The notes under the pieces: generated by a model
Seen by the model: the letters and a program-made list of their open reading frames with translations, nothing else
What the model was told of the DNA's origin: nothing
Database searches by the model: none
Made by a program: the position numbers and the translations under genes
NCBI GenBank assembly: GCA_963699495.1
Contig: CAVOUB010000007.1
Location: 65,779 to 129,778 of the forward strand
Origin: JAIBJN01 sp963699495
GTDB taxonomy: Bacteria; Actinomycetota; Thermoleophilia; Gaiellales; Gaiellaceae
Direction of reading: 5' to 3'
Length of the DNA: 64,000 nucleotides
Shown: positions 8,312-17,207 of the stretch, piece by piece
Position numbering within the stretch: position 1 is the stretch's first letter
How the letters are laid out: every line of letters starts with the position of its first letter

Positions 8312-9414
8312 GCACCGAAGCAGGGATCATCCGCACGGCCTTCGACGGCGTCCAGCGCGCGCTCGGCGCCGAGTTCATGGACTGGGAGGGCTGGTACTGG
8401 CCCGCCGACTTCGGCGACGCGGTCGCCGAGCATCGCACCGTCCGCCAGGACGTCGGGGTCTGGGACGAATCGCCGCTCCGCAAGTGGGACTTCTCCGGGC
8501 CGGACGCGCTCGCGGCCGCCGACCGGATCTTCACCAATGACATGCTCGGGCTCGAGATCGGCCAGATCCGCTACGCGCCTTTCACCGACGAGAACGGGAA
8601 GATGGTCGGCGACGGCACGGTCTTCAAGTTCACCGACTCGAGCGCCTGGGTGATCACGGCCCTCGACTCCGACCTCGAGCACATGCGCGCGGTCGTGTCC
8701 GGGCTGGACGTCTCCATCGAGCCGATCACGGAGAAGCTCCCGCACGTCCAGCTGCAGGGCCCGCGCTCCCGCGAGCTTCTCGCCGGCCTCGTCGACGAGG
8801 AGGTCGAGCGCCTCGGCTACTTCCGCTTCCTCCCCCATCAGGTGCACGTCGGCCGCGTCCCCGCCTGGGTGTCGCGTACCGGCTACTCCGGCGAGCTCGG
8901 GTACGAGATCTTCACGGAGCCGGACTACGCCGAAGAGCTGTGGGGCGTGCTCACCGAGGCGGGCGCGAAGCCGTACGGCCTTTCCGCAGTCGAGACCCTC
9001 CGCATCGAGTCGGGGCTGATCTTCATCGGCTACGACTACTTCCAGCACGAGACGAACCCGTTCGACATGTCGCTGGACAAGGTGATCCGCCTCGACACGG
9101 GCGACTTCCACGGCAAGGCGGCGCTCGAGCAGACGGCGAAGAGCCCGCCGCGGCGCCTGGTCACGCTGTCGGTCGACGGCTCCGAAGTGCCGGAATACGG
9201 CGCGGCGGTGACGAAGGACGGCGAGCCGGCGGGCACGCTCACGAGCCCGGCGGAGAGCCCGACGCTCGGCAGGGTGATCGGCATGGCCGTCCTCGACTCC
9301 CGCGTCGCCTCGAAGGGCGAGACCGTGGACGTGGCCCTCGGCGACGCCACGGTTTCCGCCACCGTGGACGACTTCCCCGTCTACGACCCGCAGAAGACCA
9401 GGCCCCGAAGCTAG
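8308..9414 (+). CDS. GcvT-like folate-binding aminomethyltransferase/demethylase
   Basis: A 368-aa protein of the GcvT/YgfZ/DMGDH-C family, with the folate-domain features HVQLQGPRSRELL, RTGYSGELGYEIF and ETLRIESGLIFIGYD. The family moves a methylene group from an amine to tetrahydrofolate. The N-terminus (MDWEGWYWPADFG) differs from glycine-cleavage T protein, and no gcvH or gcvP is near, so this is probably a stand-alone demethylase partner. It starts at a GTG overlapping the iclR stop. Together with the divergent FAD oxidoreductase it resembles a split dimethylglycine/sarcosine dehydrogenase. Confidence 0.85.
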   Translation: MSTEAGIIRTAFDGVQRALGAEFMDWEGWYWPADFGDAVAEHRTVRQDVGVWDESPLRKWDFSGPDALAAADRIFTNDMLGLEIGQIRYAPFTDENGKMVGDGTVFKFTDSSAWVITALDSDLEHMRAVVSGLDVSIEPITEKLPHVQLQGPRSRELLAGLVDEEVERLGYFRFLPHQVHVGRVPAWVSRTGYSGELGYEIFTEPDYAEELWGVLTEAGAKPYGLSAVETLRIESGLIFIGYDYFQHETNPFDMSLDKVIRLDTGDFHGKAALEQTAKSPPRRLVTLSVDGSEVPEYGAAVTKDGEPAGTLTSPAESPTLGRVIGMAVLDSRVASKGETVDVALGDATVSATVDDFPVYDPQKTRPRS

Positions 9415-9423
9415 TGCTTGCTG

Positions 9424-9452
9424 TTGACTCGCGGGGCGGGCGGCCTTAGAAC
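9424..9452 (+). promoter_or_regulatory. Promoter of the SDR gene
   Basis: TTGACT (9424–9429), a 17-nt spacer and TAGAAC (9447–9452) make a good housekeeping promoter. The -10 ends 6 nt before the ATG at 9459, so the transcript should be leaderless. Confidence 0.6.
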
Positions 9453-9458
9453 TCCGCC

Positions 9459-10229
9459 ATGCGCTGCGCAGGCAAGGCGGGAGTCGTCACCGGAACCTCC
9501 CGCGGGCTCGGCCGCGAGACTCTCCTCGCGCTCTGCCGCGAGGGGGCGAGCGTCGTCGGGGTCGCGCGCGACGCAGACGCCGGCCGCGCCGGCGTGGAGG
9601 AGGCGAATGCCGCAGGCGGCCGCGCCGTCTTCCAGCAGGGGGACGTGAGGCGCGAGGAAGACGTCGCCGCGGCGATCGAGCGCTGCAAGGCCGAGTTCGG
9701 CTCGCTGGACTTCCTGGTCAACAACGCCGGCATCCTCGGCGAGGGCCGGCTGCACGAGACGACGAACGAGGAGTGGGACGACCTCGTCGCAACGCACCTG
9801 ACGGGGACGTTCTGGGGCTGCAAGCACGCGCTCAACGCCATGCGCGAGAGCGGCAAGGGCGGCTCCATCGTCAACATCGGGTCGATCCTCTCCTTCACGG
9901 GCGACGGCTACTTGGCCGCCTACACCGCCATGAAGTCGGGGATCCTCGGCCTCACGAAGGCGATCGCGATCGACTACGTCCTCGACGACATCCGCTGCAA
10001 CTGCGTCTGCCCCGGCGACATGGAGACCCCGATGATCCAGCAGTACTTCGACGGGACGGAGGACGCCGTCGCGGCGCGCGCCGAGATGGAAGCGGCCTAT
10101 CCGGGGAAGCGGATCGCCGAGCCGGCGGAGGTCGCCGCCGCGGTCGTCTTCCTCGTCAGCGACGAGTCCTCCTTCGTCAACGGCACGCCGATCCTCGTGG
10201 ACGGCGGGCTGACGGCGAAGACCTACTGA
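9459..10229 (+). CDS. Short-chain dehydrogenase/reductase
   Basis: A 256-aa classical SDR. It shows the NAD(P) motif TGTSRGLGRE (TGxxxGxG, about residue 12), NNAGILGEG, catalytic Ser (NIGSILSF), and Tyr-Lys in AAYTAMKSG with conserved CVCPGDMETPM after it. It ends with the typical VNGTPILVDGGLTAK. Substrate is unknown; the neighbours suggest a product of amine oxidation. It is convergent with the UspA gene, only 6 nt away. Confidence 0.9.
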   Translation: MRCAGKAGVVTGTSRGLGRETLLALCREGASVVGVARDADAGRAGVEEANAAGGRAVFQQGDVRREEDVAAAIERCKAEFGSLDFLVNNAGILGEGRLHETTNEEWDDLVATHLTGTFWGCKHALNAMRESGKGGSIVNIGSILSFTGDGYLAAYTAMKSGILGLTKAIAIDYVLDDIRCNCVCPGDMETPMIQQYFDGTEDAVAARAEMEAAYPGKRIAEPAEVAAAVVFLVSDESSFVNGTPILVDGGLTAKTY

Positions 10230-10235
10230 GCAGGG

Positions 10236-10706
10236 CTAGTCCGAGACCCAGACGAGGCAGGCCGCGCGCTCGGTGATCTTCTTCACGGCTCTGCGATAGG
10301 CGCGCGGCTTCAGCAGCTTCCGGTCGGGGCCGAAGACCAGCAGGCCCGTACCGCGCTCCGCTACGAGCTCGAGGAGCGCGGCGACCGGATGCGGGCTGCC
10401 GACTCGCAGCCGCTCCACCCGCACACCCAGGGCGTGCGCGAGCTCGGCGGGAGCGCGGAGCCGGTCGGCGTCCTCGGGGGGCGAGTCGAGCACGCCGTAG
10501 CCGAGAAACGCGCTCATGGGGGCGAGCGGGATCTCTACGATCGTCGCGACGATCAACGGCTGGCCGGACTCGACAGCCGAGTCGACCGCGAACGCCGCCG
10601 CGTCGTCCTCGAACGGGACCTCGAGCGTGGCGAGCATCACCGGGCGGACACCGCCGGGCGCGCCGGGCGCGTCTGCACGGGATCGCTGTCGCTCGGCGAT
10701 CGTCAT
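10236..10706 (-). CDS. UspA-like universal stress domain protein (copy 1)
   Basis: A 156-aa soluble protein starting MTIAERQRSR, with a Usp-like alpha/beta fold: RPVMLATLEVPFED strand, RVERLRVGSPHPVAALLELV, then GLLVFGPDRKLLKPR and a final CLVWVSD. It has the same length and C-terminal pattern as the protein at 24866–25336 and is a paralogue. It follows the zinc-ribbon membrane protein gene by 2 nt. Confidence 0.8.
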   Translation of the reverse strand: MTIAERQRSRADAPGAPGGVRPVMLATLEVPFEDDAAAFAVDSAVESGQPLIVATIVEIPLAPMSAFLGYGVLDSPPEDADRLRAPAELAHALGVRVERLRVGSPHPVAALLELVAERGTGLLVFGPDRKLLKPRAYRRAVKKITERAACLVWVSD

Positions 10707-10708
10707 GG

Positions 10709-11062
10709 TTACTCCGGATGGAGCTCCCAGCGTGGGGCGTCCCTGGCCGTGCGGCGGACCTTCCGCCGCCAGAAGGGGAGATAGATGAAGAGCCAGGCCG
10801 CGACCACGGCCGGCATCACGATGATCAGGCCCGGGTTGACGAAGACGATCAGCGGCACGAGGACCGCCGCCGCCACGGCGGCGAAGCCGATCACCTCCAG
10901 CCTGAAGCGCCTGATGCTTCGGAGCAGGCCCTCGTACTCGTCCGCGGGGATCTGCTGCGTGTTCCAGCGGCGACCGCAGCTCTCGCAGTGCCAGCGCTCC
11001 CCGTAGGGGACGGCGCGCGTCTCGCCGCACTCACAGGTGATCGTGATCGGCGGCTGCTTCAT
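10709..11062 (-). CDS. Zinc-ribbon membrane protein (copy 1)
   Basis: A 117-aa protein with an N-terminal zinc ribbon (TCECGETRAV … WHCESCGRRWNTQQIP) and then two hydrophobic helices (about residues 55–95). The ATG at 11062 comes 8 nt after a TACAAT -10 (plus 11071–11076), so it is probably leaderless. It is paralogous to the protein at 24513–24869, and both copies sit with a UspA gene and an APC permease. Function unknown; a membrane-tethered metal-binding or signalling role is possible. Confidence 0.75.
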   Translation of the reverse strand: MKQPPITITCECGETRAVPYGERWHCESCGRRWNTQQIPADEYEGLLRSIRRFRLEVIGFAAVAAAVLVPLIVFVNPGLIIVMPAVVAAWLFIYLPFWRRKVRRTARDAPRWELHPE

Positions 11063-11183
11063 CTCGGACGATTGTACGACCGGATCGCCGTTGACACGCT
11101 GACAGCGATTGAAACCATCCGCCTGCACTGGTACGGTCGGCCGTCGCCTGGACGAGAGAGGCGCTCGCAACAAGGAGGTTTCT

Positions 11184-12686
11184 GTGGCGCAAGCAGTCGT
11201 CGAAGAACGACACCTCGTCAAGACCCTTCGCTGGTACGACGGGTTCGTAATCGCTCTGGCGAATCCCGGTTTCCTGCTCGGCTCGCTCGGCTACTCGGTC
11301 GGCGACCTGGGCGGTTGGGGAGCGGTGCTGCTCTGGTCGTTCACGGCCGCGATGATCGTCCCCGTGATGGTGCTCTACTCGGAGCTCGCCGCGATGTTCC
11401 CGGACAAGTCCGGCGGGTTCCCGCTCTACGCAAACGAGGGGTGGCGCAGGTACACCACCCTGGTCGGCCCGATTGCGACGTTCGGTTACTGGATCGGCTG
11501 GTCGGTCGTGCTCTCCTTCCTCGGCCTCTTCTGCGGCCAGATCGCCCAGGCCGCGTGGTGGCCCGACGAGCCGTTCGGCACCCAGCCGTTCGGCGGCGCC
11601 GAAGGCGAGGGCTACTTCACCACCGGCGGCGTCGACATCGGCCTTCCACACCTGATCGCCATCGGCCTGATCCTCTGCGTCTGGCTCTTCAACGTGTTCG
11701 GCACCCGCGTCGGAGTGACGTTCAACTACCTCGCCGGGATCCTGCTCATGATCCCGCTCTTCTGCTTCATGGTCCTGCCGTTCCTGAACGGCGACTTCAA
11801 CGCGGACAACCTCACCTACAAGCTCAACGACTCGGGCCTCGCGTGGGGGGGTTGGCAGCTCGCCCTTGTGTGGATCTGGCTGATGATCTGGTCGGCCGGG
11901 GGCGTGGACACGTGTGCCACGTTCGCGCCCGAGTACAAGGACACGGTGCGCGACACGAGGAAAGCCCTCCTGTCCGCAGCGATCTTCTCGCTCATCGTCT
12001 ACACGTTCCTGCCTCTCGGCCTGGTCGGCGGCGTCGGCGAGGAGACGGTGGCCCTCTACGACTACGTCGGCGCCCTGAATCAGCTCGTCGGCACGACCGC
12101 CACCAACTTCTTCGTCGTGGTGATCATCGCGAGCTTCGTCATCTCCATGAACACGGCGACGGCCGACGGCGGCCGGGCCCTGTACGGGATCTCCCGTGAC
12201 GGGCTGACGATCAAGCAGCTCGGCCACCTCAACCGCTTCAAGGTGCCGGGGTTCGCGATGACCCTGGACATGCTGATCAACATCCTCTTCGTGCTCTTCA
12301 TCGGCAACATCTTCGGCATCCTGGCCGCGAGCAACATCGGCTACGTCCTCGCGCACGTCTTCGCCCTGTCGGCGTACGTGCTCCTGAGGAAGGACCGGCC
12401 GCTCTGGCCGCGGCCGATCAAGCTGGCCGGCTACTGGACCTACATCGCGGGGGTCCTGTGCGGCATGTTCATCATCTTCATGATCGTCGGCGTGGGCTGG
12501 TTCCAGACGGCCGCCGGCGGCTACGGCGGCACGAAGGAGAAGCTGATCGGCTTCGGCATCCTCGGCGCCTCCATCCTCCTCTTCTTCTACCGCCGGATCG
12601 TGCAGGACAAGGAGCGCATCCACTGGCGTGAGGACACGCCCTCGGTGCCTCCCGGCGTCACCACCGGCGCACCGGTCGGAAGCTAG
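11184..12686 (+). CDS. APC-superfamily permease (copy 1)
   Basis: A 500-aa polytopic transporter starting VAQAVVEERHLVKTLRWYDG. The GTG at 11184 is chosen because AAGGAGG lies 5 nt upstream. It shares with the copy at 22831 the motifs ANPGFLL, AAMFPDK, TFAPEYKDT and SMNTAT, and the same length. The family imports amino acids, GABA, polyamines or other amines. It is divergent from its zinc-ribbon/UspA partners. Given the neighbouring amine catabolic genes an amine or N-methyl amino acid substrate is plausible but unproven. Confidence 0.88.
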   Translation: MAQAVVEERHLVKTLRWYDGFVIALANPGFLLGSLGYSVGDLGGWGAVLLWSFTAAMIVPVMVLYSELAAMFPDKSGGFPLYANEGWRRYTTLVGPIATFGYWIGWSVVLSFLGLFCGQIAQAAWWPDEPFGTQPFGGAEGEGYFTTGGVDIGLPHLIAIGLILCVWLFNVFGTRVGVTFNYLAGILLMIPLFCFMVLPFLNGDFNADNLTYKLNDSGLAWGGWQLALVWIWLMIWSAGGVDTCATFAPEYKDTVRDTRKALLSAAIFSLIVYTFLPLGLVGGVGEETVALYDYVGALNQLVGTTATNFFVVVIIASFVISMNTATADGGRALYGISRDGLTIKQLGHLNRFKVPGFAMTLDMLINILFVLFIGNIFGILAASNIGYVLAHVFALSAYVLLRKDRPLWPRPIKLAGYWTYIAGVLCGMFIIFMIVGVGWFQTAAGGYGGTKEKLIGFGILGASILLFFYRRIVQDKERIHWREDTPSVPPGVTTGAPVGS

Positions 12687-12707
12687 AGAACCGGAACCGA
12701 CAACGCA

Positions 12708-12737
12708 GAGGAGGGACGGCTCGCGCCGTCCCTCCTC
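12708..12737. terminator. Bidirectional hairpin terminator between convergent genes
   Basis: A perfect 13-bp stem (GAGGAGGGACGGC / GCCGTCCCTCCTC) with a TCGC loop lies between the APC permease and the convergent EamA gene. There is no long T-run, as often in high-GC actinobacteria. Confidence 0.7.
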
Positions 12738-13596
12738 ATGCGGTCAGGCCGAGCAGGACCAGCCCTGCGACGACGAGGCCGACACCGGCCCACTGGGTGG
12801 CGCGCGGTCGCTCGTGCAGGAGGACGACCCCGGCGACGATCGGGACGACGGAGTACGGGGCGGCCGCCGTGGCCACCACCGACGTGTCCGCGTGGCGGAC
12901 GCCGAAGTTGAAGGCGACGTAGCCGAGCGTGTCCACGACCGCGATCAAGGCGATCATCACGAGGAGCCGCGGCGAGTGGTCGGGAAACCTCCACTCGCCG
13001 CCGCGGAGTGAGATCGCGACGAGGAAGAGGGTCGAGAAGCCGCGCGCCAGGAAGATGGGCACGAGCCAGCCGTAGTCGGCGCTGAAGTAGGCGATGCCGT
13101 AGACGAACACGCCGATGACGACCGCCGTGGCGAGCGCGAGCAGGATCCCGAGCAGGGCGATCCGCTCCAGCGTGTGCATTTGGGCAAGGTCAGAGGACGC
13201 GAGGACGACCCCGAGGATGACGACGACGATCGCGACGGTCTCGCCGCCTCCGAGCCGCTCGCCGCCGATGAGCACCGCGCAGACGACCGTCACCGCCGCG
13301 TAGGCGGAGACGATCGGGCTCACGATCGAGATCGGGCCGATCGCGAGCGCCCGGTAGAAGGCGAGATAGGAGAGCCCGCCGAGCACCCCGATAACAGCGA
13401 GCCAGGCGAGGTCGGCGCCGGACACGTCGGAGAGCCCCTCGCCCGTCACGACCATGAGCCCGGTCAGCAGCACCATCGCCACGACGTGGAACCCGAGCAC
13501 CACGCGGAAGGCCCCGGTCTGCCGCGACGCGACGGCGGCGAAGTAGTCCGCCAGCCCCCACGCCAGGGCGGCCGTGAGGCCGAGGAGGATCCCCAT
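12736..13596 (-). CDS. EamA/DMT-family transporter
   Basis: A 286-aa protein with ten predicted helices in two EamA repeats; the N-terminus GLTAALAWGLADYFAA and the repeat-2 end RATQWAGVGLVVAGL are typical. The family exports or imports small metabolites, often amino acids. It begins right after the PuuD-like gene stop (adjacent, no gap), so the two are co-transcribed; it may export or import the product handled by that hydrolase. Confidence 0.85.
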   Translation of the reverse strand: MGILLGLTAALAWGLADYFAAVASRQTGAFRVVLGFHVVAMVLLTGLMVVTGEGLSDVSGADLAWLAVIGVLGGLSYLAFYRALAIGPISIVSPIVSAYAAVTVVCAVLIGGERLGGGETVAIVVVILGVVLASSDLAQMHTLERIALLGILLALATAVVIGVFVYGIAYFSADYGWLVPIFLARGFSTLFLVAISLRGGEWRFPDHSPRLLVMIALIAVVDTLGYVAFNFGVRHADTSVVATAAAPYSVVPIVAGVVLLHERPRATQWAGVGLVVAGLVLLGLTA

Positions 13597-14358
13597 CTAG
13601 CGTCGTTCGGAAGCTGCCGTCACGAACTGCGCGAAGGGCTCGAGGAAGCGGCGGTCGACCCGCCATTCCTCCTGCAGCTCCCATTGCACGGCGAGCACGT
13701 ACTGGTCGCCGTCCAGCTCGACGGCCTCGACGACTCCGTCGGGAGCCCTGGCGACCACGGTCAGGTCGGGCGCGACATCGTCGAGCGCCTGGTGGTGGAA
13801 GCTGTCGACCTCGATCTCGTCGACCCCCAGCGCCGCATGGAGCCGGCTCCCGGGCTCGATCGTGATCATGTGGCGCGGATGTGGCGGCACCTCGTCGGAG
13901 CCTTCGAGCGACGTGCGCTCGACCTCCTTCCACGCCTTCCAGCCACGATCGGACGGATGCTCGGCCCATTCGGGCTTCACCTTGACGTCCTGGACGAGCG
14001 TCCCCCCGAGCGCAATGTTCAGGATCTGGATCCCGCGGCACATGCCGAGGATCGGGAGCCCGCGGTCGAGCGAGCGCTCGGTCAGCTCGAGCTCGAAGGC
14101 GTCGCGGAGCGGCTCCGTCGGAGCCAGGTGCTCGGTGGGCTCTTGCCCGTAGCGGCCCGGGTCGATGTCGCGACCGCCGCCCAGGAGAATCCCGTCGCAG
14201 GCGTCGAGTGCGTCCTCCAGATGGCCGTCGACACGCGGAAGCGCCAGTCCGACGCCGCCCACGAGGGCAAGCGGACGCTGGAAGCCGACCCCGGCGTAGT
14301 CGCCGAAGTCGTGCAGGCCGAGCGAGAGGCCGATCACAGGTTTTCGCCGGTCGGTCAT
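13597..14358 (-). CDS. Gamma-glutamyl-gamma-aminobutyrate hydrolase-like protein (peptidase C26)
   Basis: A 253-aa class I glutamine-amidotransferase fold. Present are GILLGGGRDIDP, the nucleophile elbow GMCRGIQILN (Cys about residue 111), and SFHHQAL. The usual catalytic HPE triplet (VQWHPEW in PuuD) reads QWELQEEW here, so the triad His is not where expected. The family cleaves gamma-glutamyl amides such as gamma-Glu-GABA. It could act on gamma-glutamyl amines made by the GS-like enzyme at 54.4–55.8 kb, or be a variant without classic hydrolysis. Confidence 0.8.
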   Translation of the reverse strand: MTDRRKPVIGLSLGLHDFGDYAGVGFQRPLALVGGVGLALPRVDGHLEDALDACDGILLGGGRDIDPGRYGQEPTEHLAPTEPLRDAFELELTERSLDRGLPILGMCRGIQILNIALGGTLVQDVKVKPEWAEHPSDRGWKAWKEVERTSLEGSDEVPPHPRHMITIEPGSRLHAALGVDEIEVDSFHHQALDDVAPDLTVVARAPDGVVEAVELDGDQYVLAVQWELQEEWRVDRRFLEPFAQFVTAASERR

Positions 14359-14415
14359 GACTGGACATTTCTATCGCAGTCGTCCTAGAGTCGCCCAACG
14401 CAGCGAAGGAGGCAA
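14359..14415. promoter_or_regulatory. Divergent promoter region, hydrolase versus Fe-S/FAD operon
   Basis: On the minus strand a TAGAAA -10 (plus 14368–14373) lies 9 nt before the hydrolase ATG. On the plus strand a TAGAGT box is followed by GAAGGAGG, 5 nt before ATG 14416. No clear palindrome. Confidence 0.45.
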
Positions 14416-15645
14416 ATGGCGACTGAGAAGATCAGCGGCGCCGGAGAGGCCAACGGGCGCACCGCCGAGCTCGTGGAGGAATGGCGGAACGCCGCGTACA
14501 ACTGCTTCAGCTCGGGCCACAAGTTCTGCCGCGAGGTGTGTCCGGTGATGCAGGTCACACGGGACGAGCGGCACACCCCGACCGCGTTCCACGCGAACGT
14601 CGTCGCCATGGACGAGGGCCACCTGACGATCGAGGACGTCGCCGAGGACTACGTGCACTGCACGATGTGCGGGGCCTGCGAGCTCCGCTGCCCGAACACG
14701 CTCTTCACCGGCGACTTCTACCGCTTCCGCCAGCGCACGATCGACGTCGTCAAGGCGATGCGCGCGCTCGCGGTCAAGGAGGGCGTCCACCAGAAGAACT
14801 GGAAGCGCTGGGCGGAGCTCACGGATCGCTGGGGCAACGAGCCCGTGCTCGGCTGGAACACCGAGACCTCCGCGAGCAAGGTTCGCGCCTGGGCGGTCGG
14901 CCTCGACATCCCCACCGGCGGCGAGACCGTGCTCTTCGCCGACTGCGAGGCCGCCTTCTACCGGCCGTCGGTGCCCCGCGCCGTCGCGCTCCTCCTGCAG
15001 GCGGCGGGCGTGGAGTTCGGCCTCATGAGCCAGCAGTGGTGCTGCGGCGGGCCCATGTGGGAGACCGGGTATGTGGACATCGCCCACAAGATGGCCGAGC
15101 ACAACATGATCGACTGGCGGAAGACCGGCACGAAGCGTGTCATCTGCCTCGACCCGCACGACTACATCACGATCATCGAGCACTACCCCGAGCTCGACGA
15201 GAACTTCGACGAGTTCGAGATCGTCTTGGGCGTGGACCTCGTCGCGGAGCTCATCGCGGAAGGAAAGCTCAGCCTGACCACCCCGGTGGAGCGGACGGTC
15301 ACGTATCACGATCCCTGCCGCCTGAACAAGCGGATGGGCGTCTGGAAGTCGCCGCGCGAGATCCTGCGGGCGATCCCGGGCCTTACGTTCGTCGACGTCG
15401 ATCACGTCACGCAGTGGTCGTACTGCTCCGGCGCCGGCGCGAACCTCGCAGCCGAGAAGCCGGAGCTGACCGCGGAGATCAGCCGCCGGCGCGTGGCGAA
15501 GGCGGCCGCCCTCGACGGCGTCGACACGCTCGTGTCCGCCTGCCCCTGGTCGGAGCGGCCGCTGACCGAGCAGGGGAAGGCGCAGGGGATCGAGGTGTTC
15601 GACATCTTCGAGCTGGTGGCCGAAGCGGCCGGTTTCGAGGTCTAA
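14416..15645 (+). CDS. Fe-S/cysteine-rich (CCG) domain oxidoreductase subunit
   Basis: A 409-aa protein of the GlpC/GlcF/HdrD type. N-terminal Cys motifs bind Fe-S: CREVCPV (about residue 38) and CTMCGACELRCPN (about residue 81). Two CCG-type domains follow. The first has QQWCCGGPMW; the second reads SYCSGAGAN, where one Cys of the CCG pair is Ser-shifted. Such proteins carry electrons from a flavoprotein to quinone or another acceptor. The next gene is an FAD-linked oxidase, so the two probably form a GlcD/GlcF-like 2-hydroxyacid or related dehydrogenase. Confidence 0.85.
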   Translation: MATEKISGAGEANGRTAELVEEWRNAAYNCFSSGHKFCREVCPVMQVTRDERHTPTAFHANVVAMDEGHLTIEDVAEDYVHCTMCGACELRCPNTLFTGDFYRFRQRTIDVVKAMRALAVKEGVHQKNWKRWAELTDRWGNEPVLGWNTETSASKVRAWAVGLDIPTGGETVLFADCEAAFYRPSVPRAVALLLQAAGVEFGLMSQQWCCGGPMWETGYVDIAHKMAEHNMIDWRKTGTKRVICLDPHDYITIIEHYPELDENFDEFEIVLGVDLVAELIAEGKLSLTTPVERTVTYHDPCRLNKRMGVWKSPREILRAIPGLTFVDVDHVTQWSYCSGAGANLAAEKPELTAEISRRRVAKAAALDGVDTLVSACPWSERPLTEQGKAQGIEVFDIFELVAEAAGFEV

Positions 15646-15695
15646 TGCCCCTTCCGGCAATACATACCGGCCAGCATTCCTGGAAGGAGCATTAG

Positions 15696-17207
15696 ATGGC
15701 AGTCGCAGCCCTTCCCGACACCCTGATCGACGAGCTCGTCGCGATCTGCGGCGAGGAACACGTCTTCACCGGACGCTCGGCGCTCTTCAACCGCGCCCGC
15801 GTCCCCTCGCCCTTCCCGAAGCACAGGTGGGAGGAGTTCATCCCGCAGGCGGTCGTGCTGCCCACTTCCGCGGAGCAGATCTCCGAGGTCGTGAAGCTCG
15901 CCAACCGCCACCGGGTGCCCGTCGTGCCGCGTGCCGGGGCGACCGGGCTCACCGACGGCGCGGTGCCGCTCAAGCACGGGATCCTCGTCGACGTGAAGCT
16001 CATGAACCGGATCCTCGAGATCGACGTCGAGGACCGCACGGTCACCGTCCAGCCGGGAATCAACATGCTGAAGCTCTCCCAGGAGCTGCAGCCCCTCGGC
16101 TTCATCTACCCGGACAACCCGGCGTCGTACCCCTGCTCGCTCGTCGGCGGGCGCATCGGCACGAGCGGCTGGTCGCTGATCGGCGGCCGCTTCGGCCACA
16201 CGCGCGACCTCGTGATCAGCTTCGAGATCGTGCTCCCGACCGGGGAGATCATCCGCGTGGGCGACGGCGGCGGGAAGAAGACGCGCAAGTCGTCGTCCGG
16301 CTACCAGCTGAAGCACCTGTTCATGGGCCACCAGGGGACGCTCGGCATCGTCACCGAGGCGACGCTCGAGCTGGTCAAGCGCCCGGAGACGGAGTTCTCG
16401 GCCTTCTACGCCTACCGCTCGTACGAGGACGCCTGGAGGGCGACAGGCGACTTCGCCCGCTCCGGTGCGGCGACCCTCGCCGGCGTCGTCCTCTTCGACG
16501 AGTGGAAGGTCAAATACCTCCGCCGCGACGACGAGGCCTACATCCCGCAGCCCGACTGGGTCCAGGCCGTCGTCGCCGTGGCCATGTACGGGAACGACGA
16601 CGAGGTGAGGGCCTCGGCGAAGCGCATGCTCAAGATCGGCAAGGCCTCGGGCGGCGAGTACCTCGGCGACGAGATCTCGCAGGGCGACTGGGCCTCGCGG
16701 CACGACCGCTACGCGACGCCGCAGCACGGGCGCACCCGGGACGGCCAGGTCGCCCTCATGAGCTGGCACTGCGAGGACGCGGCGATCCTCTACTCGCAGC
16801 TGCCGGCCGTCCGGGAGAAGTGGCACGCGGTCGCCGCCGGCCTGCGCGAGCGCTTCGACATGTTCGACGACTGGGGCATGTTCGCCTACACGAACGGGGC
16901 CTTCAAGTCGTGGGGCGACTACCTGACCGAGATCGACATCGGCATCTGGGAGATGAAGTGGGACGACGAGAGCTGGGCCGCCTGGGTGGACGCCAAGCGG
17001 GAGATCGCCCGCATCGCCATCGAGCACGGCGGCTCCATCTCCGCCTGTCACGGCTCGTGCCGCGAGGGCGAGGTCGACCTCGTCCCGCTCGAGCTGGGTG
17101 GCGGCTTCGACGTGATGAAGAAGATCAAGCGCACGCTCGACCCCAACAACATCATGAACCCGGGCAAGTACCTGCTCGACGAGGCCTACGAGGAGGGAGA
17201 GGCATGA
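15696..17207 (+). CDS. FAD-linked oxidase (GlcD/VAO family)
   Basis: A 503-aa flavoprotein with the PCMH FAD-binding domain (AVVLPTSAEQISEVVKLAN, VVPRAGATGLTDGA, GRIGTSGWSLIGGRFGHT, HQGTLGIVTEATLE) and a C-terminal cap ending in LDPNNIMNPGKYL, the typical end of VAO enzymes. Members oxidise D-lactate, glycolate, D-2-hydroxyglutarate or alkyl-glycerols. ATG 15696 follows a GGAAGGAG site. Its stop overlaps the next gene (ATGA). Substrate unknown. Confidence 0.88.
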   Translation: MAVAALPDTLIDELVAICGEEHVFTGRSALFNRARVPSPFPKHRWEEFIPQAVVLPTSAEQISEVVKLANRHRVPVVPRAGATGLTDGAVPLKHGILVDVKLMNRILEIDVEDRTVTVQPGINMLKLSQELQPLGFIYPDNPASYPCSLVGGRIGTSGWSLIGGRFGHTRDLVISFEIVLPTGEIIRVGDGGGKKTRKSSSGYQLKHLFMGHQGTLGIVTEATLELVKRPETEFSAFYAYRSYEDAWRATGDFARSGAATLAGVVLFDEWKVKYLRRDDEAYIPQPDWVQAVVAVAMYGNDDEVRASAKRMLKIGKASGGEYLGDEISQGDWASRHDRYATPQHGRTRDGQVALMSWHCEDAAILYSQLPAVREKWHAVAAGLRERFDMFDDWGMFAYTNGAFKSWGDYLTEIDIGIWEMKWDDESWAAWVDAKREIARIAIEHGGSISACHGSCREGEVDLVPLELGGGFDVMKKIKRTLDPNNIMNPGKYLLDEAYEEGEA

